Notes under the pieces: model-generated | What the model was told of the DNA's origin: nothing | Databases searched by the model: none | The model's input: only the letters and a program-made list of their open reading frames with translations | Shown: piece after piece, positions 1 through 10,486 of the stretch | Layout: the number at the start of each line of letters is the position of its first letter | Position numbering within the stretch: the stretch's first letter is position 1 | Translations under genes and position numbers: made by a program | Assembly (NCBI RefSeq): GCF_000203795.2 | Contig: NW_006281099.1 | Coordinates: 4,056,532-4,120,531, forward strand | From: Batrachochytrium dendrobatidis JAM81 | Lineage: Eukaryota; Chytridiomycota; Chytridiomycetes; Rhizophydiales | DNA: 64,000 bases | Direction of reading: 5' to 3'

Positions 1-2823
1 GGTGCATTCTCACTTGGTAGTATCGGTACCCATCTTTTTGCCATGGGTTCTGCCCAAGGTGCTGCGTACAAGATTTTCGAAACAATTGACCGTATGTCGC
101 CTATCGACTCCTCATCAGATGCTGGCTTAAAACCCGAATCAGTCAAGGGCACTATCCAGTTTACCAACATCAAGTTCCACTACCCATCTCGTGAAGACGT
201 TCCCATTTTCAAAGACTTTACCCTGACTGTTCCCGAGGGAAAAACTGTTGCACTTGTTGGTTCTTCTGGTTCAGGCAAATCTACCACTGTCAAGCTTATT
301 GAGCGTTTCTACGACCCAGTTTCTGGAAACGTATTCCTTGATGGCACTAATCTCAAGGATCTAAATGTGGCTTGGCTTCGTCAGCAAATTGGTATTGTTT
401 CTCAAGAGCCTACTCTTTTCGACTGCTCGCTCCGTCAAAACATCATGTATGGTTATTGTGGAGACGCTAGTAGTCTTTCCGCTGAAAAGATTGACCAAAT
501 GGTCGAGGAGGCGTGCAAAATGGCGAATGCATGGGAATTTATTCAGAAACTACCCAAGGGCATTGATACAGATGTCGGCGAAGCAGGATCTATGTTATCT
601 GGTGGACAGAAGCAGCGTATTGCTATTGCTCGTGCCATCATCAAGAATCCTCGTATATTGCTTTTGGACGAAGCTACATCGGCTCTCGATACTGAATCTG
701 AGCGTGTTGTGCAAGTTGCTCTTGAAAAGGCATCAAAGAACCGAACTACTGTTGTGATTGCGCATCGTTTGTCTACCATCAGAACTGCAGATGTAATTGT
801 CGTCATGGCCCAAGGAGAAATTGTTGAAACCGGCACACATGATTCATTGGTCGCCCTTGGAGGCGTGTACCATGGTTTGGTTCAGGCTCAGACACTTCAT
901 ACACGAGATGGTGGTGATATGACTGAGGAAGCCGTTGATGAAGCCAGAGATTCTGTTGATATTCCGAAAGCCAAAGCCGCGGAGAATCCTCTCAGCCGAC
1001 TCGACTCTAGACATTCTCGTAAATCTGTTGCCTCTGATAAAGTGGATGCATCTGACGAGGAATCTGAAAAGAATGAAAAGGTGGAAATCTTCCGTATTCT
1101 TCAACTCAATCGTCCCGAGTGGTGGCTGTTTGCCATTGGAGGCGTTGGTGCTGCTATCAATGGTGTTATCATGCCACTGTTCTCGGTTGTATTTTCTTCT
1201 ATTCTAGTGTCTCTGGGAACCCCCAGAGCCAACTTTTGGGCTCTGATGTTTGTCGTTTTGTCTTTGGTCGCACTTCTTGCTAGTTTCTGCCAGATTGGTC
1301 TATTCAAGTATGCTGGACAAAAACTTACCCGTCGTCTTCGTGATATATTATTCCGTGCTATGCTTCGCCAAGAGATTGCCTTTTTTGACCGTGACGAAAA
1401 CTCTACTGGTATATTGACAACTAAGCTTGCAGAGGATTCCAATCTTGTGCAGGGTGTAACTGGACCAGTTTTTGGTGCTACTATTCAAGCGATTGCAGGA
1501 ATTATTGCTGGTGTGGCCATTGCATTTAGTGGTGCATGGCAGCTTGCGTTGGTTACTCTTGTGTTGGTCCCACTGATTGGTCTTTCTGGTTATCTGCAGA
1601 TTCAAGCATTGGTCGGATACGGTAAAAAATCCAGAAAGGCATACGAGGATGCAGGTCAAACTGCAACTGAGGCTATCGGATCTATTCGCACTGTCGTCAT
1701 GTTAACACAAGAAAAGACTTTCTACGATCGTTTCTTGGAGCAAATCAAGGTTCCACATCGCATGTCAGTACAGGGAGCATTTGTTGCTGCTTTTGGATTT
1801 GCTTTCTCTCAGGCAATCATGTTGTGGGCTTGGAGTTTGTCATTCTACTACGGATCTCGTCTTATTGTTTGGGGAATGTACGATTCTCAAACCGTTTTCC
1901 GAGTCATCTTTGCCACCATCTTTACAGCCATGTCGGCTGGTCAGATTACTCAACATACACCCGATGCTGCCAAGGCCAAACTTGCTGCTATATCGATTTT
2001 CAAACTGCTCGATCGTGAGTCCAAAATTAACCACTCTGACCCATCTGGTGAATCTCGCACTGTCGTTGAAGGCCAAGCAGCTGCTCGGGAAATTAAGTTT
2101 GCATACCCAACTCGCCCAAAGGACAAGGTGCTTACTGGTCTCAGTATGGATGTGCTCCCTGGTACAACAGTTGCATTTGTTGGTCGATCTGGATGCGGTA
2201 AATCTACTGTTCTTGGACTGCTTGAAAGATGGTATGATGCAGGCTCTGGATCTGCCAGCTTGGATGGTCTTGATGTGCGTGACTGGAACCTCAAGAATTT
2301 GCGATCCCACATGGCACTTGTTGGTCAAGAGCCTTCGCTGTTCAACATGAGCATTAAAGACAACATTGGATATGGTGCCACGAAGGAATATACCGATTCA
2401 GATGTTATTAGTGCGGCCAAACTTGCCAACATTCATGACTTTATCAGCCAATTGCCAAAGGGATACGATACGTTTGTTGGAGAAAAGGGAGGATTGCTAT
2501 CGGGAGGTCAAAAGCAGCGTATTGCCATTGCACGAGCACTCATTCGAAACCCAAGATTGCTATTGCTTGATGAAGCCACATCTGCATTGGATAGTGAGTC
2601 TGAAAAGGTTGTGCAGGCCGCTCTGGATGCAGCAGCCAAAGGAAGAACCACTCTTGTCATTGCACATAGACTGTCGACGATTCAAGGAGCTGACAAGATT
2701 ATGGTTGTCAATGGCGGAAAAATCGTGGAATCTGGCACTCACTTTGAGTTGGTCGATAAACGTGGCGAGTACTTTGATCTGGTTTCCCAGCAAGTGCTCG
2801 CTGTTACCAAGCCCAAGGCCTAA
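1..2823 (+). CDS. ABCB-type (P-glycoprotein-like) full ABC transporter, 5' end outside the window
   Basis: ATP-driven exporter of the MDR/ABCB family, in the plasma membrane or an organelle membrane. The frame is open from base 1, so the first transmembrane domain lies mostly outside the window and the in-frame ATG at 43 is internal. The visible 940 residues hold the end of TMD1, NBD1, an acidic linker, TMD2 with about six membrane segments, and NBD2. NBD1 shows Walker A GSSGSGKST near residue 87, signature LSGGQKQR, Walker B ILLLDEATSAL and an H-loop IAHRLST. NBD2 repeats these as GRSGCGKST, LSGGQKQR, LLLLDEATSALD and IAHRLST. Both ATP sites look catalytically complete. No intron is seen in this part. 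Whether it carries drugs, peptides (Ste6-like) or lipids cannot be told from sequence. The family is certain, the substrate unknown. Confidence 0.95.
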   Translation, partial: GAFSLGSIGTHLFAMGSAQGAAYKIFETIDRMSPIDSSSDAGLKPESVKGTIQFTNIKFHYPSREDVPIFKDFTLTVPEGKTVALVGSSGSGKSTTVKLIERFYDPVSGNVFLDGTNLKDLNVAWLRQQIGIVSQEPTLFDCSLRQNIMYGYCGDASSLSAEKIDQMVEEACKMANAWEFIQKLPKGIDTDVGEAGSMLSGGQKQRIAIARAIIKNPRILLLDEATSALDTESERVVQVALEKASKNRTTVVIAHRLSTIRTADVIVVMAQGEIVETGTHDSLVALGGVYHGLVQAQTLHTRDGGDMTEEAVDEARDSVDIPKAKAAENPLSRLDSRHSRKSVASDKVDASDEESEKNEKVEIFRILQLNRPEWWLFAIGGVGAAINGVIMPLFSVVFSSILVSLGTPRANFWALMFVVLSLVALLASFCQIGLFKYAGQKLTRRLRDILFRAMLRQEIAFFDRDENSTGILTTKLAEDSNLVQGVTGPVFGATIQAIAGIIAGVAIAFSGAWQLALVTLVLVPLIGLSGYLQIQALVGYGKKSRKAYEDAGQTATEAIGSIRTVVMLTQEKTFYDRFLEQIKVPHRMSVQGAFVAAFGFAFSQAIMLWAWSLSFYYGSRLIVWGMYDSQTVFRVIFATIFTAMSAGQITQHTPDAAKAKLAAISIFKLLDRESKINHSDPSGESRTVVEGQAAAREIKFAYPTRPKDKVLTGLSMDVLPGTTVAFVGRSGCGKSTVLGLLERWYDAGSGSASLDGLDVRDWNLKNLRSHMALVGQEPSLFNMSIKDNIGYGATKEYTDSDVISAAKLANIHDFISQLPKGYDTFVGEKGGLLSGGQKQRIAIARALIRNPRLLLLDEATSALDSESEKVVQAALDAAAKGRTTLVIAHRLSTIQGADKIMVVNGGKIVESGTHFELVDKRGEYFDLVSQQVLAVTKPKA

Positions 2824-2887
2824 TCTTATACTTAATAATTTGCAAATCTTGGATATTTTTAAAATACTTTACGCTAAAATTGTTTTA

Positions 2888-3338
2888 CGGCTGTATTTCC
2901 GTAAAATGGAACTCTTCTGTATCTATCTTGCAGTCACTGCCTCTCAGAATAAACAATTATCAAAATTATTTTTATTTTTATTGGAAATTGGTTATTTGTT
3001 CAATTGATATTCTCAGTACTTGTAAACAACATCACAATGATGCAAACTATAGTTTTGACCGGGGTTGTTAGTAGTATATAAAGAGCACCAGATAATACCG
3101 TTTATCTTTCTCATTTTGAACAGGCTGATGATTAAGTGAAAGTCTATGAGATTCTGAATCAGATAATGAATTAAATTAAAACCAGCCAAATTTCTTCAAA
3201 ATGAGTCAAGGATAAACGGTATTATCTGGTGCTCTTTATATACTACTGTTGTTCTTTTGCTGCACAATCAAACTCGTCAGATATCGAGCTCGACTGTTTA
3301 TTGTATAAGCACCCTTGTTCACTTTGTGAATACAGCTG
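2888..3338. mobile_element. TA-flanked MITE (family A), interrupted by a nested hairpin element
   Basis: The left terminus matches the family terminal repeat (consensus CAGCCGTATTCACGTAAAAT) and the right terminus, ending at 3338, is its inverted partner. TA flanks both sides (2886-2887 and 3339-3340). Interior motifs shared with other copies include an ATAAACAAT stretch and the end of a CAAACTATA motif. The copy is split by the element at 3070-3247. It encodes no transposase. Confidence 0.75.
3070..3247. mobile_element. Hairpin MITE (family B) with 37-bp perfect terminal inverted repeats
   Basis: Bases 3070-3106 and 3211-3247 are perfect 37-bp inverted repeats starting AGTAGTATATAAAGAGCACC. 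A weaker inverted match (CTCATTTTGAA) continues inward. The element is bracketed by GTTGTT at 3064-3069 and 3248-3253, which looks like a 6-bp target-site duplication. It lies inside a family A MITE, so it inserted later. Only this copy was noticed in the window. Confidence 0.8.
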
Positions 3339-3615
3339 TAAATAAACGAGGTTCAATGTCTGAAATCTCTCGAGTCAATGTTTATCATAGTTTGCAATTT
3401 TCAAGCCCTTACAAAAACATTCTCATGTTGGATCACAAAATCCATAGCTTCATTAGACAGCAGCGATCCATTAATAAAGACCAGTATTATTGGATAGATA
3501 GGTGAGTTAAAGGGTAACAACGAAGGGCTTTGGTGAGTAGAGAAAATGCAGTGCAAAAAGGTGGTGAATCTGAAAAACTCTTGAATGCTTGATCTGTAAG
3601 TACAAATCCAAGAAA

Positions 3616-5193
3616 TCAAACCGCAGGCACCATTTCAAAGTCGCGTACTTTTGCAGAGATCAATAGACCAATAATAAGACCAAACAGACCAATGATGGAT
3701 CCAAAAATTTCAATAATGAGCACCTTGACAAATAGCTGAGCATCGGCAGCATCGGCAATGGCGCAAGTTGAGCCTGTAATTCCGACACAGATACCACAAA
3801 ACAAGTTGGAAACGCCAACAGTCAAGCCAGCCCAAAAGAGAGCATACCCAGAAAAGTAAGATGCTCGTGACCACACCATCTCGGTGCCAGTGATGGTTGA
3901 TGCATAGTTGAATTTGGACGAGAAGATAATGGCAATAATAACTCCGTAAATGGCAACAACTTCACAGAAAATAATACTGATCAAGTTCTTTGTGCGAATG
4001 CGAGGAGCCTTTACCGCAGCACCAATCAAACTAGAGCCAGTAATGTAAATGCCCCTAAATATGCCATTTAATTGAAAAAATAAGCAAATTGTACATGAAT
4101 AGACAAGTCGGTCATTCCAATGGAAATAAAATCAGAGATCTAAACTAGAGTGTACAAGACATTAAAGGATGATCCAAGCAAATGCATGGTTTATTCCAGC
4201 ATCCAATCACTTGTTCTGATCTTAAAATCAAACGCAATGGTTCTAATGTACATATTCTCTAATTCTAGTCCAAGACATGCAATGGACAGCCAGCCAACCC
4301 TTTTATGCATGCTTAGGACACTTTTGAAGTCATGTCGCGCTAAACAAGTACTTGGAGGGCGAGTTTGGGAGACACGCACACTAGAGTAGAAAAAAGCATT
4401 CTAGAGTCGAGATCAATAGGTCGACTCTAGCAGTGAGTTTGAAGGGCATGAGGATGCATTCATTTACAAGAACCAGGGATGCCGACAGTCAAATCTGCGA
4501 TTGCAGTATTAGACAAGGACTGAGGGTTTACTGCTGGTTATACAAGCATCATGGATTGAAGAGGCAAGTTTATAGGCTTGTACTGACAATAGTTTGGGAT
4601 CTATTCGTTATAAATTTCAAAGTGTCTTGGACTTACCATGCAGCACCGACAACGGACAGACTAACAGTCAAGCCAGTTCCAGTCAATGCCCACATATATG
4701 GGTCAGTGTCTGTGAGGAAACGACCGGGACTAAACAATTCACCATTTCCAGTGAATATCAAGTTGAGGAAAATAACCAAGCCAAACAAGGCTAACAAATA
4801 GGTAATCCAGGCAGGCTTTGAATAGAACATGACAGGCAGAGAGCGATGACCAGGGAGTCGAGTGAGGGTTGGAACAGGAGGAGGAGGTGGTGGACTATAG
4901 GTAGAAAGTGATGAAATGTAGAGTTCAGTATGGTCACTGCTGGTGCTGTTTGAAAAAGAGGAAGTGGATAAAGAGCGCAGATGGACAGGTCTGTGATGAA
5001 GCCTTGAGGTGTTGGCAGAGCGCGTGGTGTGAAGTTGGGAGAGTTGAATCGACGCTTGTTGGACTGGTTGTCGATTCTGGCCTGAAGATGATGAATAGAG
5101 TAGCGAATCTGATGTTTGGAAGTGATTGTCTGCTAGTAGGGAGACTGACTCGGGACTATTGTTGTGTGAGCGCTGTTGGTTCTTGCGCAGCAT
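3616..5193 (-). CDS. VMA16: V-type ATPase proteolipid subunit c''
   Basis: Membrane-ring subunit of the V-ATPase Vo sector, which moves protons into the vacuole or endosomes. Exons are 5193-4637 and 4054-3616. The junction splits a Trp codon and restores the family motif [24 protein letters not shown]. Four hydrophobic segments are visible. Glutamates stand in FCEVVAIYG (the position known to be essential in yeast Vma16) and in VLIIEIFG. The core, starting at Met122 (MFYSKPAW, base 4830), would give about 210 residues, the usual family length. The upstream ATG at 5193 adds 121 Ser-rich residues ending in a run of six prolines. Which start is used is uncertain. The 582-bp intron shows no other exon. 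Confidence 0.93.
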
Positions 5194-5222
5194 TCAGTTG
5201 TGCCAACAACTAATTTGTACTA

Positions 5223-5643
5223 CAGTCGTATTCACACAAAATGGAACACTACTGTATTTATCTTGCAATAACTGTCTTACTTTGGTTAAATATTCGCTGC
5301 GTTTTCCTACTAGAAATTGATTGCTTGAAATACTGCCGTATTCACGTAAAACACTTTTCTATATTGATCTTGCAGTCTTGGTTTACTCTAGAATAAACAA
5401 TGGTTGTTGGACATTGATGGTTTCTTCTATTGAAACTCTGTTGTATCCTAAAAACTCTTATTCACGCTCTAGTTCAAGTGAACATCTCGGGAATACAACT
5501 ATACATGACAATCAATATTTAGTTTATATGAAGGGAGAGTTGGAGATTGAACAAGTGTCAAGAATGTGATTTACTAAAACCGCATATGAATGCTGCTTTA
5601 AACATCCATTCAGTTTTTAGTGGTTCATCTACGTGAATGCGGT
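5223..5643. mobile_element. Family A MITE copies, one inserted in or abutting another
   Basis: Two left terminal repeats occur, at 5223 (CAGTCGTATTCACAC) and 5333 (CTGCCGTATTCACG), each preceded by TA. There is one right terminus ending at 5643 (ACGTGAATGCGGT), followed by TA. The first copy is a left-end fragment of about 110 bp. The second, 5333-5643, appears complete. It lies between divergent genes (VMA16 minus, RhoGEF plus). Confidence 0.7.
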
Positions 5644-5805
5644 TACTCGAGCAGTCGATTCTAGTTTAATTCTGCTCAAGGTCCGAGTAATGCGTTGAAC
5701 ACTAAAAGCAAGAACAGCTACAATCAAGTCGGATTTCAAGTTGTTTGAATCCAATTTGACACTTCATCTGGAATCTTGGTGAGCGTGCAGCAATTGATTA
5801 GGGCG

Positions 5806-8800
5806 ATGGCAGACTTGAATCGGCCAACAGAATCAAGCTTATCGTCATTGAATCACATGGATGAGAATGGCCAACAGCAGACTCTTCGTCACTCGGTAGC
5901 TGCTTTATCTAGACGCTTTGAGCAAATCAATCTCGTCAAGACTGAAGACCATCCATCTACAGTTGCTAGCCTCTTTGCAGGGCATTCTGAATCTGTCACT
6001 ATTACACATCCTTCTGGGTTGCTCTCTTCTCGACCTTTTCATAACTCTTCCAGTGCCAACGCTTTTAATAGTATCGAGCTTGAAAATACTCAAACCAACT
6101 GCCATCTTGCTTCATCGCAACCATCCAGCCTCTCTCAAACTCCTTCGTCACTGGAAACATCATCTGCCACTGCATTCCCATCACAACTTTCTGCTCCATA
6201 CCCTACTAATACTCATTCTAGATCCGTTTCAACCCCTCGACTTAGAACCGCAGGTGCTGTTCGTGTTGGTTCCACACAACCCATATTTCCCTCCAATCAG
6301 GCATCAAATTCTCCAAGAACTCGCCATCCCAGCCACAATGAAACGGATTCTGTTCAAAAGAAACGACTGTCTGTGTCTCGAATAAGTAGAATGTTTGAGC
6401 AGCAAGCAAATATCAATGACGGTATCTCTATCAGATCGCCAAAATCTGTTGGCGCCAATTCCACTGCTCGTCGCAATCTTACGGCTCCATCAACTCGAAA
6501 TGGTTCGTTTGTTATGCCGCCATTCTCGACTTCCATATCACAGTCGGATCTACGGCCCAGTCGGTCTTTAAAACCTCCCCCACCTAAACCACCCAAGCCT
6601 TGTGCTCTTGCCGCTCCTGCTGTTGCGTCATTCAATTCTAGCCCGCAGTCCACCATCTTACCTGCTTCTCCTGGCCAAAACCCATTTTCAGACAGTTCTG
6701 GTCGACTTTCAGATTCTACTCCACCCAAACCATATATCCACAACAACTCTGTATCCGACCTTCAAACATTTATCCCATCTCAACAATCTCAAGCTAACGT
6801 GCCTACTAATTTTGAACCTAATTACGACGATGAATCAAGTGATCGTCCTATATCCATGGCATCTCTCGACATTCAAAATAGACTGGCTGTTTTGAGTAGC
6901 ATGGGTGCTTCTTTTACATCGCCTTCTCATCATCGACCAACACATGGATTTGTATCACAACACTCGGCTTCCCATTCACAATTACCAACTGATGCCAAGC
7001 TGTCATTCCACCACTCAAATCCTGTTCGTCCTGTCACTCCGTTGAGACCAAAAAGCCTCCAGCAGAGAGAAAGTGTTGCTACGCGTCTATATTATGATGA
7101 TGCAGGTGAAGATTCAAATGTCGCTATCCAGGAAGAAAGCGTAGCTGGAAATGGAATGTGCTATCTAGATCCAAATGTGGGTAAATTATTAGAAATCAAC
7201 AGAGATGCGTCATACCACTCTTTTACCACACAATCAAGTAGCGGAGAAGACAATCAACTTTTAGAGACTGAAGCAAAAAGAGCTTATAAATGGACTAAAA
7301 TTGTCGAGGAAATTGTCGAAACAGAGCGAACCTATTTGTCTGACATGCATGTCTTGCATTCGGTATGGTAAAGTTTACTTTAAAGTGCTTGGTTCAATTG
7401 CTTGACTAATCCAATGTCTATTTGAACTCTAGGTTTATGTCTTGCCCAGTCTACAATCAGGTGTACTTCCTGCCACAGACCACAAACTACTTTTTGGACA
7501 TTTGGAAAACGTGATTGCTACTTCAACTGTATTTTTAAAAGAGCTCGAAGCTGCGGCAAATGCACACCCTCAAACCATGGGTGAAGCATTTATGCGAATG
7601 ATTCACTCCATTGAAGTGACATACTGTAATTATTGTAAACATAATGAGGCGGCAGTACTGAAGCTGTCTGACTACGCATCACCTACCTGTCCAGAGTCGA
7701 TTAAATTGTTTTTAGAGGTGAGTTATAGTTCACAGACTACCAATTTGACTATTTCAATGTATTTTTTGACTCGAATCTTTTATTTGAGCTCTAGACTTGT
7801 CGCGGTCAGCTGCAAGGTAAAACAGGCGCATGGGATTTAGCAAGTCTTATTGTCAAACCAGTACAGCGTGTTCTTAAATATCCACTTTTGATCAAGTCTT
7901 TGATCAAAGAAATGGAACCAAACCACCCAGACGGAGAGAATTTGCTGAAATCATTTGACAGCATGTCCTTGGTAGCTGAAAAAATCAACGAAGTTAAAAA
8001 GCGTAAAGATATTGTGGAAAAATACGTTGACGGCAAGGGCAAGATCAATGTCATGCATGGCATTACAAAGATGATTGGACGTGGTACACAACAGGTTGGT
8101 TTAGTTTATGATTCCAGGCTCAAGAGTCACTGACTGATACGCTTTTGGACTAACCTTGCTGACTTTTTTATCCCAACAGTTGAAAAAAAAGACAGGGCTC
8201 ACTGATGAGACTACTGTAAGTAATGCACTTTATTTTTGCAACTATGAGAAGATATCAACTGTATTTATTCTACAAACTACATATCTAATTAAAAAAAGTC
8301 AGACGCAGTTTATGATGCATTGGTTGAAAAGTTTACTAAACAGCACGAGGCAATCGTGCAGCTTCGTATTGAGATTTCTGCATGGCTGAAATCAATGAAG
8401 GAGTATGTTGAGTATGAAGAAGGCATGGCCGTGTGTCTGGATGATCTGTACTACATTGATAGCATTCCTGCAAACAGCATTGCTGGACCAGACGAGATTG
8501 ATTATCTTGGTTTGATTAAACGATATCGATCCACGTGTGGTCGCTTGATAACTGGCCCATATCGTGATGCCGTAAGTTTTGTTTGATGTTTCAGATGGGT
8601 TGCATGCCATGTTTTATCTTGTCACTCACTGACTTTTGAAATCTGTAGGAATCCCAAATAAAGCTTGTTATGATACCGGCTGTTGAACAGTTACTAAACC
8701 ATTTCAAAGCACCGCTATTGGTAATGAGAAAGCGAGACGCCAAACTATTGGACTATGACCGGGCCAACTCAATGCGAGCCAAGGGTGATGTGGTATGAAA

Positions 8801-9818
8801 CCCCTCAAGTATAGATTTGAATGCAGTGTACTATTTCCATGAAAGCTCATTGCTGTAATTCGAAATTTTCGATAGGTTGATAAACTATTAGCAGAATCTG
8901 CAGGAACGTATTCATCTATCAATGCACAGCTTACAGAAGAACTTCCCCTATTTATGAATTTTGTCACGGATTATATTCACGAGATATTGATTCAAGTCAT
9001 TATTGTTCAGCGCGACATGTACCAGAATATTCGCCAAATCGTTGTACCTCTGGCAGATGCATTGCAAATCAGCGTGCATGAAACAACAGAGGATATTTTG
9101 AAAAAATTTCGAGAGCATATGCGTGTGGGTGGACCTATCGAGGTTGCTACCAAGAATATTTTGCTGCTCCATCAATGGAGAAGCCAGATATGGGGATATG
9201 ATGATAATGCGCACGAGGCCGCTATGCGCTTGTTTGATTCTCCTGAACGAAAAACTGGATCTTTATCAAACTTTTCAGGAAGTTCTGGTCTAGCAAGAGA
9301 CGATGCGACATCCTTTAATAATATGCCATTAGTTGATTTGACTGGCTCAGGTAAATGCCTTTTATATTTGGTCTGGTTATATCAAAGTGGTTGTAAATAC
9401 TTGTTAATAATTTGTGCTTTCAAATTTAGCTCCAGCACCTCGACAACTTCGGATGGATGTTGACACGGATGCCATTCTTCGACACAACATGTTGGTTACA
9501 CATTCAACACTTGCTCCAACCATTGCTCCCATTTCTACACACCCAACTAATTCAATACAAGGCGAGCGTGATATCAATTGCAATAGCGAGTCTGCTCAAG
9601 ATCCATATGCCACTGATCCATTTGAAGCAGTTGCAATATACCCATTTGCATCCGAGTTTGATGATGAGGTGTCGCTGGTACCTGGCATGGTAGTATCAGT
9701 GTATAGAACTGGAGGACGAGACGAAACTGGTGATGATTGGTGGTATGGTGAAGTTGTTTCTAACAAACACTCTGGCAATACTTTTGGTTGGTTTCCTAGA
9801 TCTTTTGTTGAATACTAA
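5806..9818 (+). CDS. DH-BAR-SH3 Rho guanine-nucleotide exchange factor (Tuba/DNMBP-like)
   Basis: Predicted Cdc42-type GEF that couples GTPase activation to membrane curvature and the cortex. Exons: 5806-7362, 7433-7717, 7795-8094, 8180-8215, 8299-8571, 8649-8792, 8876-9350, 9430-9818; 1152 residues. Residues 1-485 are Ser/Pro-rich and disordered, with a proline stretch PPPPKPPKP. A DH domain begins near 490 (KIVEEIVETERTYLSDMHVL) and runs through VKPVQRVLKYPLLI to about 700. A BAR-type helical domain follows at about 750-1005. A C-terminal SH3 at about 1087-1152 shows ALYDY-like AIYPF, the DDWWYG tryptophans and GWFPRSFVEY. No PH domain is seen, as in Tuba and fission-yeast Gef1. The ATG at 5806 is the first in frame. 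Junctions with phase-0 codons restore DH and BAR continuity. Cdc42 itself is encoded at 36638-38049. Confidence 0.92.
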
Positions 9819-10486
9819 TAAAACTATATAACGATTTATATTCTCGAGTGATTTTAATTTCTGGCATTAAGCCTTTGTCGCCTTGAGCCCAAAATGATCA
9901 GTGGTAGCAACAAAAGGAAGGGAATGTGGAAAGATGTATTTGTATTTCAAATCAATTTCGTCATGTTTGCGACATCCTGACAGCATCGAGCAGGATATTG
10001 CAAAGTTTTAGAAACAAGGATTCTTAAAAATTGCACAACTGGTTTAGGTTAATCTGCAAACTATAGGCGGAACGCTGAACTTTCGCGTCAAAACAATACC
10101 AAATGGATGACATTGTTCTATATTCAGTCAAGAGGAACAGCAGATCGCTCAGTAAACTGGTCGTGTCAACAAGTCGAATCGTCACCGTGATACACAAGAC
10201 ATGAGCAATATATACTTGTTTCATCTAGATCAACGGACGAATAATCTAGCGATACTTGCAAAAGAACAACATCAAGGGTGAGAGATGGCTGACAATTTCT
10301 CATTTATCTCCATTTTCATCCCTTGTAGCTAGTTATGAGGGCAATCAAAGCATTTGGCTCTAAACAGCCCTGCAAGCCAAGCGCTGTTCCATGTCCTCAG
10401 GCAATAACTAAGTGCATTTAGCTCTAAAATTGATAATTCATCAACTGTGGTTTTACAAAATTAATCCATAGCTATTTTTGGTATAC
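9819..10486. other. Intergenic region upstream of the first VIT gene, with an imperfect direct repeat
   Basis: No open frame here resembles a gene. Two related segments, 10341-10365 and 10401-10429, share GGCAAT followed by GCATTT(G/A)GCTCTAAA, 60 bp apart and 60-120 bp upstream of the ATG. They may be a duplicated upstream element. Otherwise nothing recognised. Confidence 0.4.

Noticed and set aside
1781..2350. 189-codon frame in the ABC transporter
   Set aside because: It overlaps TMD2 and NBD2 of a clearly coding frame. Leu/Cys/Ser-rich shadow translation.
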